Below are positions 1-9,223 of a stretch of DNA of 64,000 nucleotides, piece after piece. The position numbers and the translations under genes are program-made. Numbering within the stretch: the stretch's first letter is position 1; each line of letters opens with the position of its first letter. Under the pieces are notes generated by a model that had not been told where the DNA came from, ran no database searches, and saw nothing but the letters and a program-made list of their open reading frames with translations. Where the stretch lies: NCBI GenBank assembly GCA_016707585.1, contig JADJHL010000008.1, positions 310,001-374,000 of the forward strand, in the 5' to 3' direction. The stretch is from Ignavibacteriales bacterium (GTDB lineage: Bacteria; Bacteroidota; Ignavibacteria; Ignavibacteriales; Ignavibacteriaceae).

Positions 1-1
1 A

Positions 2-3000
2 AAGGATTATGATTGGTATTATATCCAAACAAAACACTTTGATATTTATTTTTCGCAAGATGGAGAAACGTTAACAGAATTTACTGCAAAAGCTGCTGAA
101 GATGCTGTAACTTCAATACAAAACACACTTGACTATAGAGTTAATAACAGGATTACAATAATTATATTTAATTCACAAAATGCTTTTCAAGAAACAAATG
201 TTATAGATGAATTTTTATCTGAAGGTATTCAGGGATTTACTGAACTATTTAAAAATCGTGTTGTAATCCAGTTCACCGGATCGTACAAACAATTTCGCCA
301 CCTTATACACCACGAACTTGTTCACGCAGTTATGAATGATATGTTTTATGGTGGATCAATTCAAAATATTATAGCTAACAATATATCGTTGCAATTTCCA
401 ATTTGGTTTAGTGAAGGTCTTGCAGAATATGAAGCTCTTGGCTGGGATGTTGATACTGATATGTTTATTCGAGATGCTGCTGTTAGCGAATACTTGCCAG
501 AAATAAGCAGGTTAGGTGGATATTTTGCTTACCGAGGCGGTCAATCCGTTTTTTATTATATCGCCAACAAATATGGCAAAGAAAAAATTGGCGAACTGTT
601 AAATAAAATTAAAGGTGTTGGTAATGTTGAAGAAGGTTTAAAAGCAACTTTAGGTATTGATATTAAAGAACTTGGTGAGCGTTGGAGAAAAGATATTAAA
701 AAAACTTTTTGGCCTGATGTTGCGCTAAGAGATGATCCGGAAGATTTTGCTAAGAGGTTAACAGATCCAGAAAAAGATAAAGGATTTTATAATACATCAC
801 CAACACTTTCTCCGCAAGGTGATAAGATTGCTTTTATATCTAATAGAGATTATTACTTTGGTCTTTATATTATGGATGCCTTAACTGGTAAAACACTTGA
901 TAGAATTGTTGAAGGAAATCAAACTCCGGATTTTGAAGAATTAAATATTTTAACTCCAGGTTTAACCTGGTCTCCAGATGGAAATAAAATTGCACTTGCA
1001 GCAGAACACAGCGGCTTTGATGTCATTTATCTTTTTGATTTGGAATCCGGTGATAATGAAATACTTGATTTAAGTTTTGAAGCAATTGAAAGTGTAACGT
1101 GGTCCAATAATGGAAAGTTGCTTGCATTTGTTGGGCAGAATCCGCGTGAATCTGATGTATATACTTACAACTTTGAAACCAAAGAAGTTATAAATCATAC
1201 AAAAGATATTTTTAGTGATTCTGATCCGTCATGGTCCAATGATGATAAGTGTATTTATTTTGTTTCTGATAGAGGAAATATTCTTGATACAATCAACTTA
1301 GAAAAAAACTTTTCTATATGGCAGCATGATTTTTCACAAAAAGATATTTATAAATTTTCCTTGCAAGAAAATCGAATAACAAGAATTACTGATTTGCCTT
1401 TTAGTGATGAAACCTCGCCGCGTGAAGAAGCAAATGGTGAGCGATTAATATTTATTTCAGATTTAAATGGAATAAATAATATTTATACAAAATCACTTTT
1501 AACAGAACAAACAAATGGTTCGATTATAAATTCACCCATAAAACCAATTACGAATTCACTTAGCGGGCTTTACCAGTTGTCTTTATCAAATGATACAAAA
1601 AAACTTGTATTCTCAACACTATATGAGTCGGTATTTAATATTTTTATGCTTGATAATCCATTTGAACCTAAAATTGAAATGGACACTTTAAAACCGACAT
1701 ATTATTTTTCAAAATTGGATGAAATTAGAAATAAAAAACAAATCCAAAACGTTGAGGTGAAAAAAGAAGAAAAAGTTGAAGTGGAAATAGAAGCAGAAGA
1801 AGAAAATGAAATTAAAATATTTACAGGTGATGTAATTGAAAATGATTCTTTAGCTGAAAAAACAAATAGTGATTTTTCTAGCTTTGTCTTTGGGTCACAA
1901 GATTCTACAACGGAAAAAGTCTATGCAAATGATTCTTTATTAGTTCCCAAAGATAATATTGATTCAAATGGTGATTATCGTGTTAATAAATATAAAATTA
2001 CTTTTGGTCCTGATCTTGTTTATGCTAATGCAGGTTACAGTACTTTTTATGGCGTAATAGGAACAACAGTTCTTAGTTTCAGTGATGTACTTGGTGAACA
2101 TAGATTAATTGGTGTTACTGGATTACAAGTTGATTTGAAAAATAGCGATTACGGATTAGCGTATTATTATTTAGGCGGAGAAATAGATTACGGAATTCAA
2201 GGTTATCACACAGCTCGATTTGCAAATCTTATTAGAGGAAACTATATCAATCTTTATAGATATAGAAGTTATGGTGTTTCACTTTCTGCCAGTTTACCAC
2301 TAAATCGGTTTTATAGATTAGAAGGCGGACTTAGCTGGTTAAATGTAAGAGGTGAAAATCTTGATGATATTTCAGAACCAATCGATGATGCTTCTTTCCT
2401 TGTGCCATCATTAGCTTTTGTACACGATAATGTTATGTGGGGGTACACTTCACCAATTCAAGGAACACGTTATAGAGTTGAAGCATATGGAAATCCAGGT
2501 ATCGGGAAAAAGAAACTAAGTTTTTATACGTTAAGCGGAGATTACAGAACGTACCTAAGATTCTGGACAGATTATTCTTTTGTAATGAGATTTTCTGGTG
2601 CTTATTCAGGAGGCGCAAACGCACAAAGATTTTTTCTTGGTGGAATTGAAAATTGGATAAACAGATCTTTTGCAACTTCAGAAATTCCAATTGAATCAAC
2701 CAGCGATTATGCATTTCTTACAGCAGTTTTACCTTTAAGAGGTTATGAGTATTCTGAAATGATTGGAACAAAATATCTTTTAATGAATTATGAATTAAGA
2801 TTTCCGTTAATTAGATATTTAGTTCCCGGACCACTTCCAATATTATTTAGTAATATTCTTGGTGTTGCGTACATCGATGCCGGAACAGCTTGGAACAACA
2901 CAAGCAAACTTCAACTATTTAATAAAAACGAAGATGGTAAAACTGTAAGTAAAGATTTAAAGTTGGGAACAGGCGTTGGTACAAGAGTTTACTTTTTATA

Positions 3001-3091
3001 TTTCCTTTTAAGGTTTGATATAGCATGGGCATATAACTTTAATAAATTTGAGAAACCAATATTTTATTTTTCTATAGGCGCTGATTTCTAA
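2..3091 (+). CDS. Metalloprotease / TolB-type beta-propeller / Omp85-like outer-membrane barrel protein (5' end missing)
   Basis: The reading frame is open from base 2, so the true start lies before the window. Three parts are visible. First, a gluzincin-type peptidase with HELVH at 311-325 and a downstream SEGLAEYE that would supply the third zinc ligand. Second, a beta-propeller region of TolB/WD40-like repeats (SPTLSPQGDKIAF, LTWSPDGNKIAL, VTWSNNGKLLAF, PSWSNDDKCIYF). Third, after a Glu/Lys-rich linker near 1740-1830, a C-terminal barrel with LRGYEY, a MNYELRFPL strand and a terminal Phe, as in BamA/Omp85-family surface antigens. It is presumably an outer-membrane protein with periplasmic protease and propeller domains. 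Substrate and role are unknown. A TolB-like periplasmic label would describe only its middle part. Confidence 0.85.
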   Translation, partial: KDYDWYYIQTKHFDIYFSQDGETLTEFTAKAAEDAVTSIQNTLDYRVNNRITIIIFNSQNAFQETNVIDEFLSEGIQGFTELFKNRVVIQFTGSYKQFRHLIHHELVHAVMNDMFYGGSIQNIIANNISLQFPIWFSEGLAEYEALGWDVDTDMFIRDAAVSEYLPEISRLGGYFAYRGGQSVFYYIANKYGKEKIGELLNKIKGVGNVEEGLKATLGIDIKELGERWRKDIKKTFWPDVALRDDPEDFAKRLTDPEKDKGFYNTSPTLSPQGDKIAFISNRDYYFGLYIMDALTGKTLDRIVEGNQTPDFEELNILTPGLTWSPDGNKIALAAEHSGFDVIYLFDLESGDNEILDLSFEAIESVTWSNNGKLLAFVGQNPRESDVYTYNFETKEVINHTKDIFSDSDPSWSNDDKCIYFVSDRGNILDTINLEKNFSIWQHDFSQKDIYKFSLQENRITRITDLPFSDETSPREEANGERLIFISDLNGINNIYTKSLLTEQTNGSIINSPIKPITNSLSGLYQLSLSNDTKKLVFSTLYESVFNIFMLDNPFEPKIEMDTLKPTYYFSKLDEIRNKKQIQNVEVKKEEKVEVEIEAEEENEIKIFTGDVIENDSLAEKTNSDFSSFVFGSQDSTTEKVYANDSLLVPKDNIDSNGDYRVNKYKITFGPDLVYANAGYSTFYGVIGTTVLSFSDVLGEHRLIGVTGLQVDLKNSDYGLAYYYLGGEIDYGIQGYHTARFANLIRGNYINLYRYRSYGVSLSASLPLNRFYRLEGGLSWLNVRGENLDDISEPIDDASFLVPSLAFVHDNVMWGYTSPIQGTRYRVEAYGNPGIGKKKLSFYTLSGDYRTYLRFWTDYSFVMRFSGAYSGGANAQRFFLGGIENWINRSFATSEIPIESTSDYAFLTAVLPLRGYEYSEMIGTKYLLMNYELRFPLIRYLVPGPLPILFSNILGVAYIDAGTAWNNTSKLQLFNKNEDGKTVSKDLKLGTGVGTRVYFLYFLLRFDIAWAYNFNKFEKPIFYFSIGADF

Positions 3092-3126
3092 AAACTTTAA
3101 GAAATAATTTCTAAAGAAAATGATTT

Positions 3127-3393
3127 TTACTTAGAATCAGTTTTTTGAGATGAATTAGAATTACTTGCAGGTTTAGCTTTTTCCGTAACTTTTGTTTCAG
3201 TTGATTTTGAAGAATTTTTGTAATCTGTATGGTAAAAACCGCTCCCTTTAAAGATAGGACCAGCACCGGCACCAATTAATCTTTTTACTTCACCTTTACA
3301 TTTGGGGCAAATTTTTATTGGGTCATCCTTCATCGATTGAAACATTTCGAAAATATGAGAACAATTAATACATTTATACTCGTAAGTTGGCAA
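3127..3393 (-). CDS. FmdB-family zinc ribbon protein
   Basis: An 88-residue protein opening MPTYEYKC with a CxxC at residues 8-11 and a second CPKC, then a glycine-rich GAGAGP stretch and a charged, Ser/Lys-rich tail. This is the layout of the small FmdB regulatory/zinc-ribbon family (the family is named after a formamidase regulator). Its biochemical role is unknown. It is convergent with the upstream barrel gene and divergent from the following lipoprotein gene. The family call is secure; function is not. Confidence 0.85.
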   Translation of the reverse strand: MPTYEYKCINCSHIFEMFQSMKDDPIKICPKCKGEVKRLIGAGAGPIFKGSGFYHTDYKNSSKSTETKVTEKAKPASNSNSSQKTDSK

Positions 3394-3496
3394 ACCTTTA
3401 CTCCTAAAATATTAAGCGCAAACATAATGAATAATTATAGAATGTTCTATAAATTTACCACAAACAAAAAATCAATTCCTTAAAAAAAAAATTACA

Positions 3497-4159
3497 GTGA
3501 AAAAACTTTTAATAGTACTTAGCTTTATTTCGATTTTAATAACAAGCTGTCTTAACTACGTTCAGGATACAACAATTTATCCTGATGGATCCGGTAAAAT
3601 GCAAATTAATTACTGGATGAAGTTTACAGACACAACAAATGTTGCCACAATCTTAAAATTGGAAATATTTAATCCAGATTCGGTAAGAAAAGAATTTTCT
3701 TCTCCTTTTGTGGATATTGTAAACATTACCACTTACTCAGATTCGACAGATTCTACTGTTCATGCAAATATTGAGTTAAACTTTAATAATGTTGATTCAT
3801 TAAATACAGTTAATGCTTTTGCTCAATCAAGATTTAGTTTAGAAGATGGGGCAGCCAGCCAAAAGATTTTCACCCAGTTTATTCCACCAGTAACAACAGG
3901 CTTTGGAATTGATGGAAGTGCCTACAGGGTTACATATAATTATGAAATTCGTGGCGATATTATCACCCACAACGCAACTAATAAGTCTGGAAATAATTTA
4001 ACGTGGTCATATTCTCTTTCAGAAATTGGTAAAGGCAAAACAATTTCTGTAACGTTTAAGCCATTTAAATTGAAAGAAACACCTTATTGGATTTATATTC
4101 TTGCAGGTTTAGTACTATTAATCGTTATTTTCTTTCTTGTTAGAAAGAAAAAAGATTAA
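3497..4159 (+). CDS. Lipoprotein with a C-terminal membrane segment, LppM-like fold possible
   Basis: A 220-residue protein with a GTG start. The N-terminus is a lipoprotein signal (hydrophobic stretch ending ITSC, acceptor Cys at residue 18). The body is beta-rich with TTIYPDGSGKM near the start and GNNLTWSYSLSEIGKGKTISVTF near the end. A C-terminal transmembrane helix (about residues 196-215) is followed by RKKKD. A lipidated N-terminus plus a C-terminal anchor resembles LppM-type proteins, but I make that link by pattern only. Function unknown. Confidence 0.7.
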   Translation: MKKLLIVLSFISILITSCLNYVQDTTIYPDGSGKMQINYWMKFTDTTNVATILKLEIFNPDSVRKEFSSPFVDIVNITTYSDSTDSTVHANIELNFNNVDSLNTVNAFAQSRFSLEDGAASQKIFTQFIPPVTTGFGIDGSAYRVTYNYEIRGDIITHNATNKSGNNLTWSYSLSEIGKGKTISVTFKPFKLKETPYWIYILAGLVLLIVIFFLVRKKKD

Positions 4160-4252
4160 ATTAGCAAGTAAACCAAATAGTAATTTTATTGACTTAGCTA
4201 GCCTCTTTGGTTATATTTAACGCCTATTTTAAAATAATTAGAGTGATTTAAA

Positions 4253-5197
4253 ATGTCATCTCCCGGATTTATGATTTTCGCTGGAACTTCAAATCTTCCA
4301 TTGGCAGAAAAGATTGCGAAATCAATTGACATCTCACTTGGTATTTTAGAATTGAAAAGATTTAGCGATGGTGAAATCTGGGTTAAGTTTAGTGAAAACA
4401 TTAGAGGCCGAGAAATTTTTCTAATTCAATCGACAAATCCACCAGCAGAAAATTTGGTAGAATTGTTAATTATGATTGATGCAGCAAAAAGAGCATCTGC
4501 AAAAAGAATAACAGCTGTTATTCCATATTTTGGATATGCTCGACAAGATAGAAAAGATCAGCCTCGTGTTTCTATCACAGCAAAGCTTATGGCAAATTTA
4601 ATAACCGAAGCTGGCGCTGATAGAGTGATGACTATGGATTTACACGCACCACAGATTCAAGGATATTTTGATTTACCTGTTGATCATCTTTACGGATCAT
4701 CAATTTTTCTAAATCACTTAAGCAATCTTTCTGATAATCTTGCTATTGTTTCACCTGATGTTGGTGGAATTAAGATTGCAAGAGCTTATGCAAAAATGTT
4801 AAATGCTGGTTTGATTGTTATTGATAAAAGAAGACCAAAGCAAAATTTAGCTGAAGTGATGAATATTATTGGTGAAGTTGAAGGTAAAGATATTTTGCTT
4901 GTTGATGATTTAATCGATACTGCAGGTACTTTTGTCGGCGCTGCAAAAGCACTTAAAGAAAAAGGTGCTAAGAGTATTTTCGGTGCAGTTACACATCCAC
5001 TACTTTCCGGTCCTGCATTTGAAAGATTGAATAATAGTTATATAGATAAACTATTTGTTACCGATACAATTAATTTTGATGAGAATGCTAGTTCACGAAT
5101 TCAAAAAATTTCGGCAGCTCCACTATTTGGAGAAGCTATTTTAAGAACTTATAAAAACGAATCAATCAGTTCATTATTTAATATAGATAAAGGTTAA
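4253..5197 (+). CDS. prs: Ribose-phosphate pyrophosphokinase
   Basis: Makes PRPP from ribose 5-phosphate and ATP in the cytoplasm, for purine, pyrimidine, His, Trp and NAD synthesis. At 314 residues it has the usual class I length. The ATP/flexible-loop region (YFGYARQDRK), the metal-site segment MDLHAPQIQGYF and the PRPP-binding signature VDDLIDTAGTF are all present. It precedes rplY (17-nt gap) and pth, a common neighbour order in bacteria, so the three probably form one transcript. The SD is weak (gagtga). Confidence 0.97.
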   Translation: MSSPGFMIFAGTSNLPLAEKIAKSIDISLGILELKRFSDGEIWVKFSENIRGREIFLIQSTNPPAENLVELLIMIDAAKRASAKRITAVIPYFGYARQDRKDQPRVSITAKLMANLITEAGADRVMTMDLHAPQIQGYFDLPVDHLYGSSIFLNHLSNLSDNLAIVSPDVGGIKIARAYAKMLNAGLIVIDKRRPKQNLAEVMNIIGEVEGKDILLVDDLIDTAGTFVGAAKALKEKGAKSIFGAVTHPLLSGPAFERLNNSYIDKLFVTDTINFDENASSRIQKISAAPLFGEAILRTYKNESISSLFNIDKG

Positions 5198-5214
5198 AAA
5201 GCCTCGGAGTTAAA

Positions 5215-5853
5215 ATGGAGAAAGTAATAATAGAAGCACAGAAGCGAAATAAAATTGATAAAGCATCAAGAAGTGCATTAAGAAAAGAAGGAAAGGTTCC
5301 TGCAATATTCTATTCAAAACATCATGAACCGATACCTGTTCAGGTTTCAGAAAGAGCAATTCATCCACTTGTTTTCACATCAAAAACACATTTAATTACT
5401 CTAAATGTTGAAGGACATGATGAATTAGATTGTATTATTAAAGATGTTCAATTTGATCCAACCACAGAAAAAATAGTTCATATAGATTTACTTGGTCTTA
5501 AAAAAGGCGAGAAAATTGAAATTGAAGTACCTGTCCAATTAATTGGTAGCGCAATCGGAATAAAAGAAGGTGGAATTTTACAGCATACACTGCATAAAGT
5601 TCAAATTTCTTGTTTACCTGTTGATATTCCAGAACATTTAGAGATTGACGTTACAAATCTAAAATTAGGTCAGGCTATACATATCTCTGATTTAAGTTAT
5701 GATAATCTAACAATATTAAATAATCCAGAATCTATCATTGCTTCAGTAACTCATCCTAAGGTTGAAAAAGAAGCAACTGCTGCAGATGGTACTGCTGCTG
5801 CTACTGCTGAACCTGAAGTTATTACTAAAGGCAAAACAGAAAAAGAAGATTAA
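5215..5853 (+). CDS. rplY: 50S ribosomal protein L25, long Ctc form
   Basis: A 212-residue long form of bL25: an N-terminal 5S rRNA-binding domain (about 1-90) plus the C-terminal beta domain of the Ctc/TL5 type (about 95-185), ending in a low-complexity Ala/Glu/Lys tail. It binds 5S rRNA in the central protuberance of the large subunit. The start is supported by a GGAG SD. It lies between prs and pth, as in many bacteria. Confidence 0.95.
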   Translation: MEKVIIEAQKRNKIDKASRSALRKEGKVPAIFYSKHHEPIPVQVSERAIHPLVFTSKTHLITLNVEGHDELDCIIKDVQFDPTTEKIVHIDLLGLKKGEKIEIEVPVQLIGSAIGIKEGGILQHTLHKVQISCLPVDIPEHLEIDVTNLKLGQAIHISDLSYDNLTILNNPESIIASVTHPKVEKEATAADGTAAATAEPEVITKGKTEKED

Positions 5854-5859
5854 TTTTTT

Positions 5860-6444
5860 GTGCATGTTATTGTAGGAATTGGCAATCCCGGTGCTAAATA
5901 CAAAAGTAATAGGCACAATGTAGGATTTCAGTTTCTTGATTATTTTGCAGAAAAAAAATCACTGAATTTTAAAGCTTCAAAATATAATTACTTTTACTCG
6001 GAAGGGGAGTTTTCCGATAAACCTTTTGTTTTGGTAAAACCCGATACTTATGTGAATTTAAGCGGGTCCGCAGTTTTAAATTGCGCCAAATATTATTCAG
6101 TTGATTTGAAGGATATATTAGTAGTTGTTGATGATATAAACTTGGATATAGCAACTATTAGAATTAGAAAATCTGGTGGCGATGGCGGTCATAATGGTTT
6201 AAATTCTATAATATATCATTTGAATAGTAATGAATTTCCTAGATTAAGAATTGGAATTGGTAATAATTTTAGCAAAGGATCACTTCCTGATTATGTACTT
6301 TCTGATTTTAATAAAGATGATTTTCTAAAACTAAATATAACATTTGATTTGAGCATTAAATTATTAGATAGTTTTCTGTTAGATGGTTATCAAACCATGC
6401 ATAATACCTTCAGCCGATTAAAAAATTTAAAACATACAAACTAA
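5860..6444 (+). CDS. pth: Peptidyl-tRNA hydrolase
   Basis: Releases tRNA from peptidyl-tRNA dropped by ribosomes. At 194 residues it is standard length. Conserved features are VGIGNPGAKY at the N-terminus, the catalytic His in SNRHNVGFQF, the substrate-binding Asn in TYVNLSG, and DDINLD with GGDGGHNGL. The start is GTG, 7 nt after the rplY stop with no clear SD. The start is fixed by the conserved N-terminus, and translation is probably coupled to rplY. Confidence 0.96.
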   Translation: MHVIVGIGNPGAKYKSNRHNVGFQFLDYFAEKKSLNFKASKYNYFYSEGEFSDKPFVLVKPDTYVNLSGSAVLNCAKYYSVDLKDILVVVDDINLDIATIRIRKSGGDGGHNGLNSIIYHLNSNEFPRLRIGIGNNFSKGSLPDYVLSDFNKDDFLKLNITFDLSIKLLDSFLLDGYQTMHNTFSRLKNLKHTN

Positions 6445-6478
6445 CGTATCAGACTAAAACTGAGTTGAGGAGAGCGTA

Positions 6479-8683
6479 ATGGATTTAATCTTTCATATTA
6501 TCCCACTTTTCGGAGTAATTGCTTTAATTTATACTTTCTGGCGTTCTAGTTGGATAACAAAACAAGATGCCGGTAATGAAAAGATGAAAGTTATTGCTGG
6601 CCATATTGCAGAAGGAGCTATGGCGTTTCTTAAAGCCGAATACAAAGTATTAGTATTTTTTGTAATCATTGTAGCTGCTTTATTAGCTTATAGTGGTGCT
6701 AATTCTTCTGATTCTTCTCCACTCGTTGGGTTATCGTTTGTAGTTGGTGCTTTTTGTTCTGCTCTTGCTGGATTTATTGGAATGAAAGTAGCAACAAAAG
6801 CAAATGTTAGAACAACACAAGCTGCAAGAACAAGCATTGGAAAAGCTTTAGAAATAGCATTCGCTGGTGGCTCCGTAATGGGTTTAGGGGTTGTTGGTCT
6901 TGGCGTATTAGGTCTTGGAGGCTTAATGATTATTTACGGTGATATTTATGGAATGTCAACTCAAGAAAATCTTACAAAAGTGATTACAATTATAACTGGA
7001 TTTTCTTTTGGTGCCTCTTCAATTGCACTTTTTGCACGTGTTGGCGGTGGTATTTATACAAAAGCTGCGGATGTTGGAGCCGATTTAGTTGGCAAAGTTG
7101 AAGCAGGTATTCCAGAAGATCATCACCTCAATCCTGCTACTATTGCAGATAACGTTGGGGATAATGTTGGTGATGTTGCTGGAATGGGTGCCGATCTTTT
7201 TGAATCATATGTTGGATCAATTGTTAGTACGATGGTGCTTGGTGCCGCTTTTTTTCTAACCCCTGAATTTGGTGCTAAATTTAATAATCTTGGTGCTGTT
7301 CTTCTACCATTAGTTCTTGCAAGTGTTGGAATCATAGCTTCTATTATTGGAACTTTTTTTGTGAAAGTAAAAGAAGGTGGAGATCCACAAAAAGCGTTAA
7401 ATCTTGGTAACATTGTTGCCGGAACTTTAATGATAATTGCCTCATGGTTCTTAATAAAATGGTTATTACCAGAAAGTTGGTACTTCCAGGATCCATTGTA
7501 TCAATGGGCGGATCCCGTAAAGGGAAACCTCTATACTTCCTCAGGTATTTTCATTGCAACTGTAGTTGGAATCATCTCTGGCGCATTAATCGGAATGATT
7601 ACTGAATATTATACAGGAAGTGGCAAAGGCCCTGTAATAAGTATTACACGTCAATCAGTTACAGGAGCTGCCACAAACATAATAGCTGGATTAAGTATAG
7701 GAATGATGTCAACAGCACTGCCTGCTATTGTTCTTGGTTTCGCAATAATTATAGCATTTAATTTTGGTGGATTATATGGAATTGCAATCGCCGCAGTTGG
7801 AATGCTATCTATTTTAGGAATACAATTGGCAGTCGATGCGTATGGCCCGATATCAGATAATGCTGGCGGAATTGCTGAAATGGCTGAACTTCCTAAAGAA
7901 GTTAGATCCAGAACGGATAAATTGGACGCAGTTGGCAATACCACAGCTGCAATTGGAAAGGGTTTTGCAATCGGTTCTGCTGCGTTAACTGCCCTTGCAC
8001 TTTTTGGTGCTTATATGACTTCCGCAAAATTATCATCAATAGATATTTCAAAAGCCGTGGTGATGTCTGGATTACTTATGGGTGCTATGATTCCATTCTT
8101 ATTTTCAGCACTTGCTATGCAAGCTGTAGGAAAAGCTGCAATGTCTATGATTGAAGAAGTAAGAAGACAGTTTAATACTATTCCGCAGTTGAAGGCAGCT
8201 TTAGAAATAATGAAAAAGAATGATGGAATTGATCATGGTAATTGGTCCGATGAAGATAAAGATATATTTGATGCTGCTGAAGGTAAAGCAGAATATGGAA
8301 AATGTGTTGAGATCTCTACAAAATCTGCAATAAAACAAATGGTACTTCCTGGGCTTTTAGCGGTAATCATACCAATTGTAATAGGTTTTGCTGGGGATAA
8401 GGAAATGCTTGGTGGACTGATCGCCGGAGTTACAGTTTCAGGAGTTTTAATGGCTATATTTCAAGCAAATGCTGGTGGTGCCTGGGATAATGCTAAAAAG
8501 ATGTTTGAAGAAGGTGTAGAAGTAAATGGTCAAAAATATTACAAAGGATCTGAGGCTCATAAAGCTGCTGTAGTTGGCGATACGGTTGGCGATCCATTCA
8601 AAGATACTTCCGGTCCATCACTAAATATTTTACTAAAATTAATGTCAGTGGTGGCTCTTGTAATTGCCCCTTTAATTAGGTAA
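6479..8683 (+). CDS. hppA: Membrane-bound ion-translocating pyrophosphatase, K+-dependent type
   Basis: Couples PPi hydrolysis to ion pumping across the cytoplasmic membrane. The 734 residues with about 16 membrane helices fit the family. The substrate/metal motifs are intact: DVGADLVGKVE followed by DNVGDNVGDVAGMGADLFESY, and the C-terminal GDTVGDPFKDTSGPS. In the segment GNTTAAIGKG an Ala sits where K+-independent enzymes carry Lys, which predicts the K+-dependent subfamily. Whether it moves H+, Na+ or both cannot be read here. A GAGGAG SD precedes the ATG. Confidence 0.97.
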   Translation: MDLIFHIIPLFGVIALIYTFWRSSWITKQDAGNEKMKVIAGHIAEGAMAFLKAEYKVLVFFVIIVAALLAYSGANSSDSSPLVGLSFVVGAFCSALAGFIGMKVATKANVRTTQAARTSIGKALEIAFAGGSVMGLGVVGLGVLGLGGLMIIYGDIYGMSTQENLTKVITIITGFSFGASSIALFARVGGGIYTKAADVGADLVGKVEAGIPEDHHLNPATIADNVGDNVGDVAGMGADLFESYVGSIVSTMVLGAAFFLTPEFGAKFNNLGAVLLPLVLASVGIIASIIGTFFVKVKEGGDPQKALNLGNIVAGTLMIIASWFLIKWLLPESWYFQDPLYQWADPVKGNLYTSSGIFIATVVGIISGALIGMITEYYTGSGKGPVISITRQSVTGAATNIIAGLSIGMMSTALPAIVLGFAIIIAFNFGGLYGIAIAAVGMLSILGIQLAVDAYGPISDNAGGIAEMAELPKEVRSRTDKLDAVGNTTAAIGKGFAIGSAALTALALFGAYMTSAKLSSIDISKAVVMSGLLMGAMIPFLFSALAMQAVGKAAMSMIEEVRRQFNTIPQLKAALEIMKKNDGIDHGNWSDEDKDIFDAAEGKAEYGKCVEISTKSAIKQMVLPGLLAVIIPIVIGFAGDKEMLGGLIAGVTVSGVLMAIFQANAGGAWDNAKKMFEEGVEVNGQKYYKGSEAHKAAVVGDTVGDPFKDTSGPSLNILLKLMSVVALVIAPLIR

Positions 8684-8715
8684 TTTTTGCGTACTATTTA
8701 ATACATATTTATTAA

Positions 8716-8758
8716 CCCTGCTCTTATAAATAAAATAAGAGCCATAACGTCCATAGGG
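8716..8758 (+). promoter_or_regulatory. Hairpin leader in front of rpsF, candidate S6:S18 autoregulatory site
   Basis: In the gap between hppA and rpsF, gctcttat (8720-8727) pairs perfectly with ataagagc (8735-8742) across a 7-nt loop. A flanking ccct (8716-8719) can pair with aggg (8755-8758), which overlaps the start of the rpsF SD. No T-run follows, so it does not look like a terminator. In several bacteria an S6:S18 complex binds the rpsF leader to repress its own operon. The role here is inferred from position and structure only. Confidence 0.4.
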
Positions 8759-8765
8759 AGGTGAT
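8756..8765 (+). promoter_or_regulatory. Extended Shine-Dalgarno sequence of rpsF
   Basis: gggaggtgat, a near-complete complement of the 16S anti-SD, sits 6 nt before the rpsF ATG at 8772. It is among the longest SD matches in the window and partly overlaps the leader hairpin. Confidence 0.75.
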
Positions 8766-8771
8766 ATACAG

Positions 8772-9191
8772 ATGAAAACAGGTGTGTACGAAAGCGCTGT
8801 TTTAATTAATGCTGCGTTAGATGATCAGCAAATCGAATTAGTTCTTACCAGAATCAAAGATTTTATTACTAACAATGGCGGACAAATCCGTGAAGTAGAT
8901 AATTGGGGACGCAAAAGACTTGCTTATCCAGTTGAAAAAAGCAAAATCGGTTATTATGCTATATACAGATTTGATGCCCCAGGTGATTTAATAGCCAAGC
9001 TTGAAAGAATATATTCTTTAGACGAACAAATCTTAAGATATTTAACTCTTAAACTTGATAACGATGCGCTAGAGCAATTAGAAAAGAATAAAACCCTTTC
9101 TGTAGTTCTAAAAGAAGAAACTGCCCCGGAAGCTGTTGAAGTTACAACTGATGCTGGTGAGGCTAATAATAAAGAAGACAACAGAAAATAA
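8772..9191 (+). CDS. rpsF: 30S ribosomal protein S6
   Basis: bS6, partner of S18 on the small-subunit platform. 139 residues: the S6 fold spans about 1-95 (YESAVLINAAL, the NWGRKRLAYP signature, YYAIYRF), followed by an acidic low-complexity tail rich in Glu, Ala and Asn. It heads the rpsF-ssb-rpsR-rplI operon, the classic order found across bacteria, and carries an extended SD. Confidence 0.96.
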   Translation: MKTGVYESAVLINAALDDQQIELVLTRIKDFITNNGGQIREVDNWGRKRLAYPVEKSKIGYYAIYRFDAPGDLIAKLERIYSLDEQILRYLTLKLDNDALEQLEKNKTLSVVLKEETAPEAVEVTTDAGEANNKEDNRK

Positions 9192-9223
9192 ACTACTTAA
9201 CGATTTAGTTTGGAGGTTCAATA

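Noticed and set aside
7123..7944. Two antisense open frames inside the pyrophosphatase gene
   Set aside because: They lie opposite a highly conserved gene, have low-complexity Ser/Ile/Pro content and no SD; shadows of the real frame.
8716..8758. Terminator of hppA
   Set aside because: A good stem but no T-run after it, and it overlaps the rpsF SD region; a leader element is more likely.
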